From contig CACYXI010000001.1 in the NCBI GenBank assembly GCA_902778265.1, positions 124,001 to 188,000 on the forward strand: a DNA stretch of 64,000 nucleotides, read 5' to 3'. The notes below the pieces were generated by a model. The model saw only the letters and a list, made by a program, of their open reading frames with translations. It made no database searches and was not told the origin of the DNA. Position numbers and translations under genes: made by a program. Below are positions 62,430 to 64,000 of this stretch, piece after piece. The stretch comes from an uncultured Bacteroidales bacterium. GTDB lineage: Bacteria > Bacteroidota > Bacteroidia > Bacteroidales > Bacteroidaceae. Numbering within the stretch: position 1 is the first letter of the stretch; each line of letters starts with the position of its first letter.

Positions 62430-64000
62430 ATGGCACAGTTAAAAAATATCATAGTTGAGGGTGAATCAAGATTAATTGGCGACGTTAATGCCAATAAGAT
62501 AACCGCATCAAGTTTTGTTAACCCCAATGGAACATCCAATGACTTTCTTAAGGCAGATGGGTCTTTGGACAGTAACACATATATAACAAGCGATTACCAT
62601 GATTCGACAAAACAGGACAAGCTTAGCGAGGGTGATGGTACGGTAGAGATAGCAAACAACCAACTGTCTGTCAATTACGGCGCAGGACTTACGGAGGAAG
62701 GCGGTGAACTCGTAAGCAGCACTTTCGTTAACGGGACGGGAGCTAATTCAGTAGTTCAGAAGACGACCAACGGGGACAACACGGCCGGGGGAACAGACTC
62801 TTTCGCCGCCGGACGAGGGAGCAAAGCAAGTGGAAATGTTTCACACGCGGAGGGACTTGGCACCGAAACACAAAATATCGCGGAACACGCGGAGGGACAA
62901 CACAATAAATCCAATAAGGTCAGTTCAGGAACAGCAGAACAGAAAGCAGCGGGCTCCACAATACATTCAGTAGGGATAGGTACAAGTGAAAATGACAAGA
63001 AGAACGCCTTTGAGATAATGCAGAACGGTGATGCCTACCTTTATGGCGCGGGCGGATACAACGGGACCAACCCAACATCAGCAAGCACCGTACAATATCT
63101 ATTAACACATTCGGCAGAGGTTCCCATTATGGAGAAGACATTCAGCCCAATTACTTGTGCCGCCAACAATCAGAACGAGGCATGGGTATATTTTATGAAT
63201 GTTGTGCCCAAAAGCGATAACTTCTATGAGCCATGGTATATACGTTATAATTTAAAGATAACCACAAACAATACTATTTTGTTAGGTGAATACGATTGTA
63301 TGATAGGGATGGGGGGAGCAACCTGCACATATTCATGCTTCAACAGACTTGGCAATGCAAGTTATTTTCCCTCCTACAATCATATTATTGCAACATATGA
63401 CTCCATAGCCAAATATGAAAACAGGGCGACAAACCCCGTAAAAATTGGTGAAAGAATTCAGGACTCATATAGCGCCGCCACCGCATCAAGAACATTTGAG
63501 ATTAAGGTATTTGAAATATATAATTGCGATGTAGCTTTTACTTCACAGGTAGAATTATTCAAAAATGTATACACTGCAGCAAAATATGGGGTAAGCGCAC
63601 AAATCAACGCCACAGCCAACGGCCTTCAAGAAACGAGTGACCAAAATACAGTACCCCATCAATTATATGAGTACTACACAAGATATCAGATTCACGACAC
63701 GAATACCCCCCTCTACCGATATAAGATATTTGGCCTTGACTCAAAGAGGAGAATAGTACCGTGCAACATAACCAATCAAACAAGCGACACGGTTATAGCA
63801 AAGACCGCGTGCGGAGTTCCTATGGTTGTGTCAAACGGCTTAAGGTACTATATGACCACCACCACAGTGACAGCAACGACCGTATATACACCAGCAGCAG
63901 TTATATACCAACAGTACACAACAAGCGACTCCCCCCGAAAATATAACTTCAACGAAACAGCATTTCCGCCATATACGGACTACTACTTCCAAGGCTCGTA
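62430..64000 (+). CDS. YadA-head tail fibre (fibre 5), 3' partial
   Basis: The frame opens at ATG 62430, 6 bases after the previous stop, and stays open for 523 codons to the window edge, so the C-terminus lies outside. The N-terminus (MAQLKNIIVEGESRLIGDVN) is an attachment module like those of other Bacteroidota phage fibres. A short YadA-head region follows, with only a few SHAEG-type units (bases ~62760-62910), then HSVGIGTSENDKKNAFEIM and NGDAYLYGAGGYNG. The rest is a Tyr-, Thr- and Cys-containing beta-rich domain different from the tips of fibres 3 and 4. Likely another receptor-binding fibre. Confidence 0.82.
   Translation, partial: MAQLKNIIVEGESRLIGDVNANKITASSFVNPNGTSNDFLKADGSLDSNTYITSDYHDSTKQDKLSEGDGTVEIANNQLSVNYGAGLTEEGGELVSSTFVNGTGANSVVQKTTNGDNTAGGTDSFAAGRGSKASGNVSHAEGLGTETQNIAEHAEGQHNKSNKVSSGTAEQKAAGSTIHSVGIGTSENDKKNAFEIMQNGDAYLYGAGGYNGTNPTSASTVQYLLTHSAEVPIMEKTFSPITCAANNQNEAWVYFMNVVPKSDNFYEPWYIRYNLKITTNNTILLGEYDCMIGMGGATCTYSCFNRLGNASYFPSYNHIIATYDSIAKYENRATNPVKIGERIQDSYSAATASRTFEIKVFEIYNCDVAFTSQVELFKNVYTAAKYGVSAQINATANGLQETSDQNTVPHQLYEYYTRYQIHDTNTPLYRYKIFGLDSKRRIVPCNITNQTSDTVIAKTACGVPMVVSNGLRYYMTTTTVTATTVYTPAAVIYQQYTTSDSPRKYNFNETAFPPYTDYYFQGS

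Overview
The window is a contiguous stretch of a large tailed phage genome that almost certainly infects a member of the Bacteroidota. A contractile-tail (myovirus) lifestyle is indicated by a T4-type portal protein (33508-35736), a gp25-like baseplate wedge protein (9969-10358) and a gp6/baseplate-J-like wedge protein (10364-12322). The host phylum is indicated by textbook Bacteroidota promoters (-33 TTTG, 19 bp, -7 TAnnTTTG) at about 4788, 6803 and 39501, by a lack of strong Shine-Dalgarno sites, and by domains typical of Bacteroidota (BspA-like leucine-rich repeats, a FISUMP-type domain, WG repeats). Standard stop codons are used and there is no sign of recoding. The window starts inside one gene and ends inside another. 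No gene-free stretch exceeds 300 bases.

Layout. 1-5185: the end of a giant tail/baseplate protein with a C-terminal M15 peptidase domain, then a small holin-like membrane protein. 5199-9765: a tRNA-Leu(UAG), a SprT-like metallopeptidase, an unknown protein and a WG-repeat protein. 9969-26626: the baseplate operon (gp25, gp6, then a series of very large structural proteins ending in a protein with a tail-protein-I-like segment). 26709-30910: a first YadA-head-type fibre and two companions. 31020-33468: small accessory genes (zinc ribbon, very basic protein, membrane protein). 33508-37727: portal, an acidic protein in the scaffold/core position, and a 3D-like (double-psi barrel) domain protein. 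37794-42240: a mixed-strand accessory island with a degenerate terminase-like ATPase, a minus-strand amidase endolysin, SSB, a metallophosphoesterase, a second HExxH metalloprotease and a DUF3008-type protein. 42313-64000: a 20 kb adhesion region with lectin-fold, FISUMP, BspA-LRR and LamG proteins and four more YadA-type fibres, interrupted by a UDP-galactopyranose mutase gene and a three-domain glycosyltransferase gene.

Two regulatory signals coexist. Host-type promoters precede the holin, the 6842 gene, ssb and probably 32185 and 37794. A different, orientation-specific motif, CTATTTAT(T/A), usually preceded by AA or GA, lies 4-28 bases upstream of the first gene of most other transcription units on both strands, including portal, gp25, first fibre, endolysin and the adhesion operons. 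It is a good candidate for a phage-specific (late) promoter element. Terminator hairpins separate the units.

The most interesting features are the galactofuranose/glycosyltransferase pair inside the tail-fibre operon (possible virion or host-surface glycosylation), the phage promoter motif, a 40-bp tandem duplication that breaks one fibre gene next to a 99-bp exact repeat shared with its paralogue, and a fibre ending in a cysteine-ladder octapeptide repeat.
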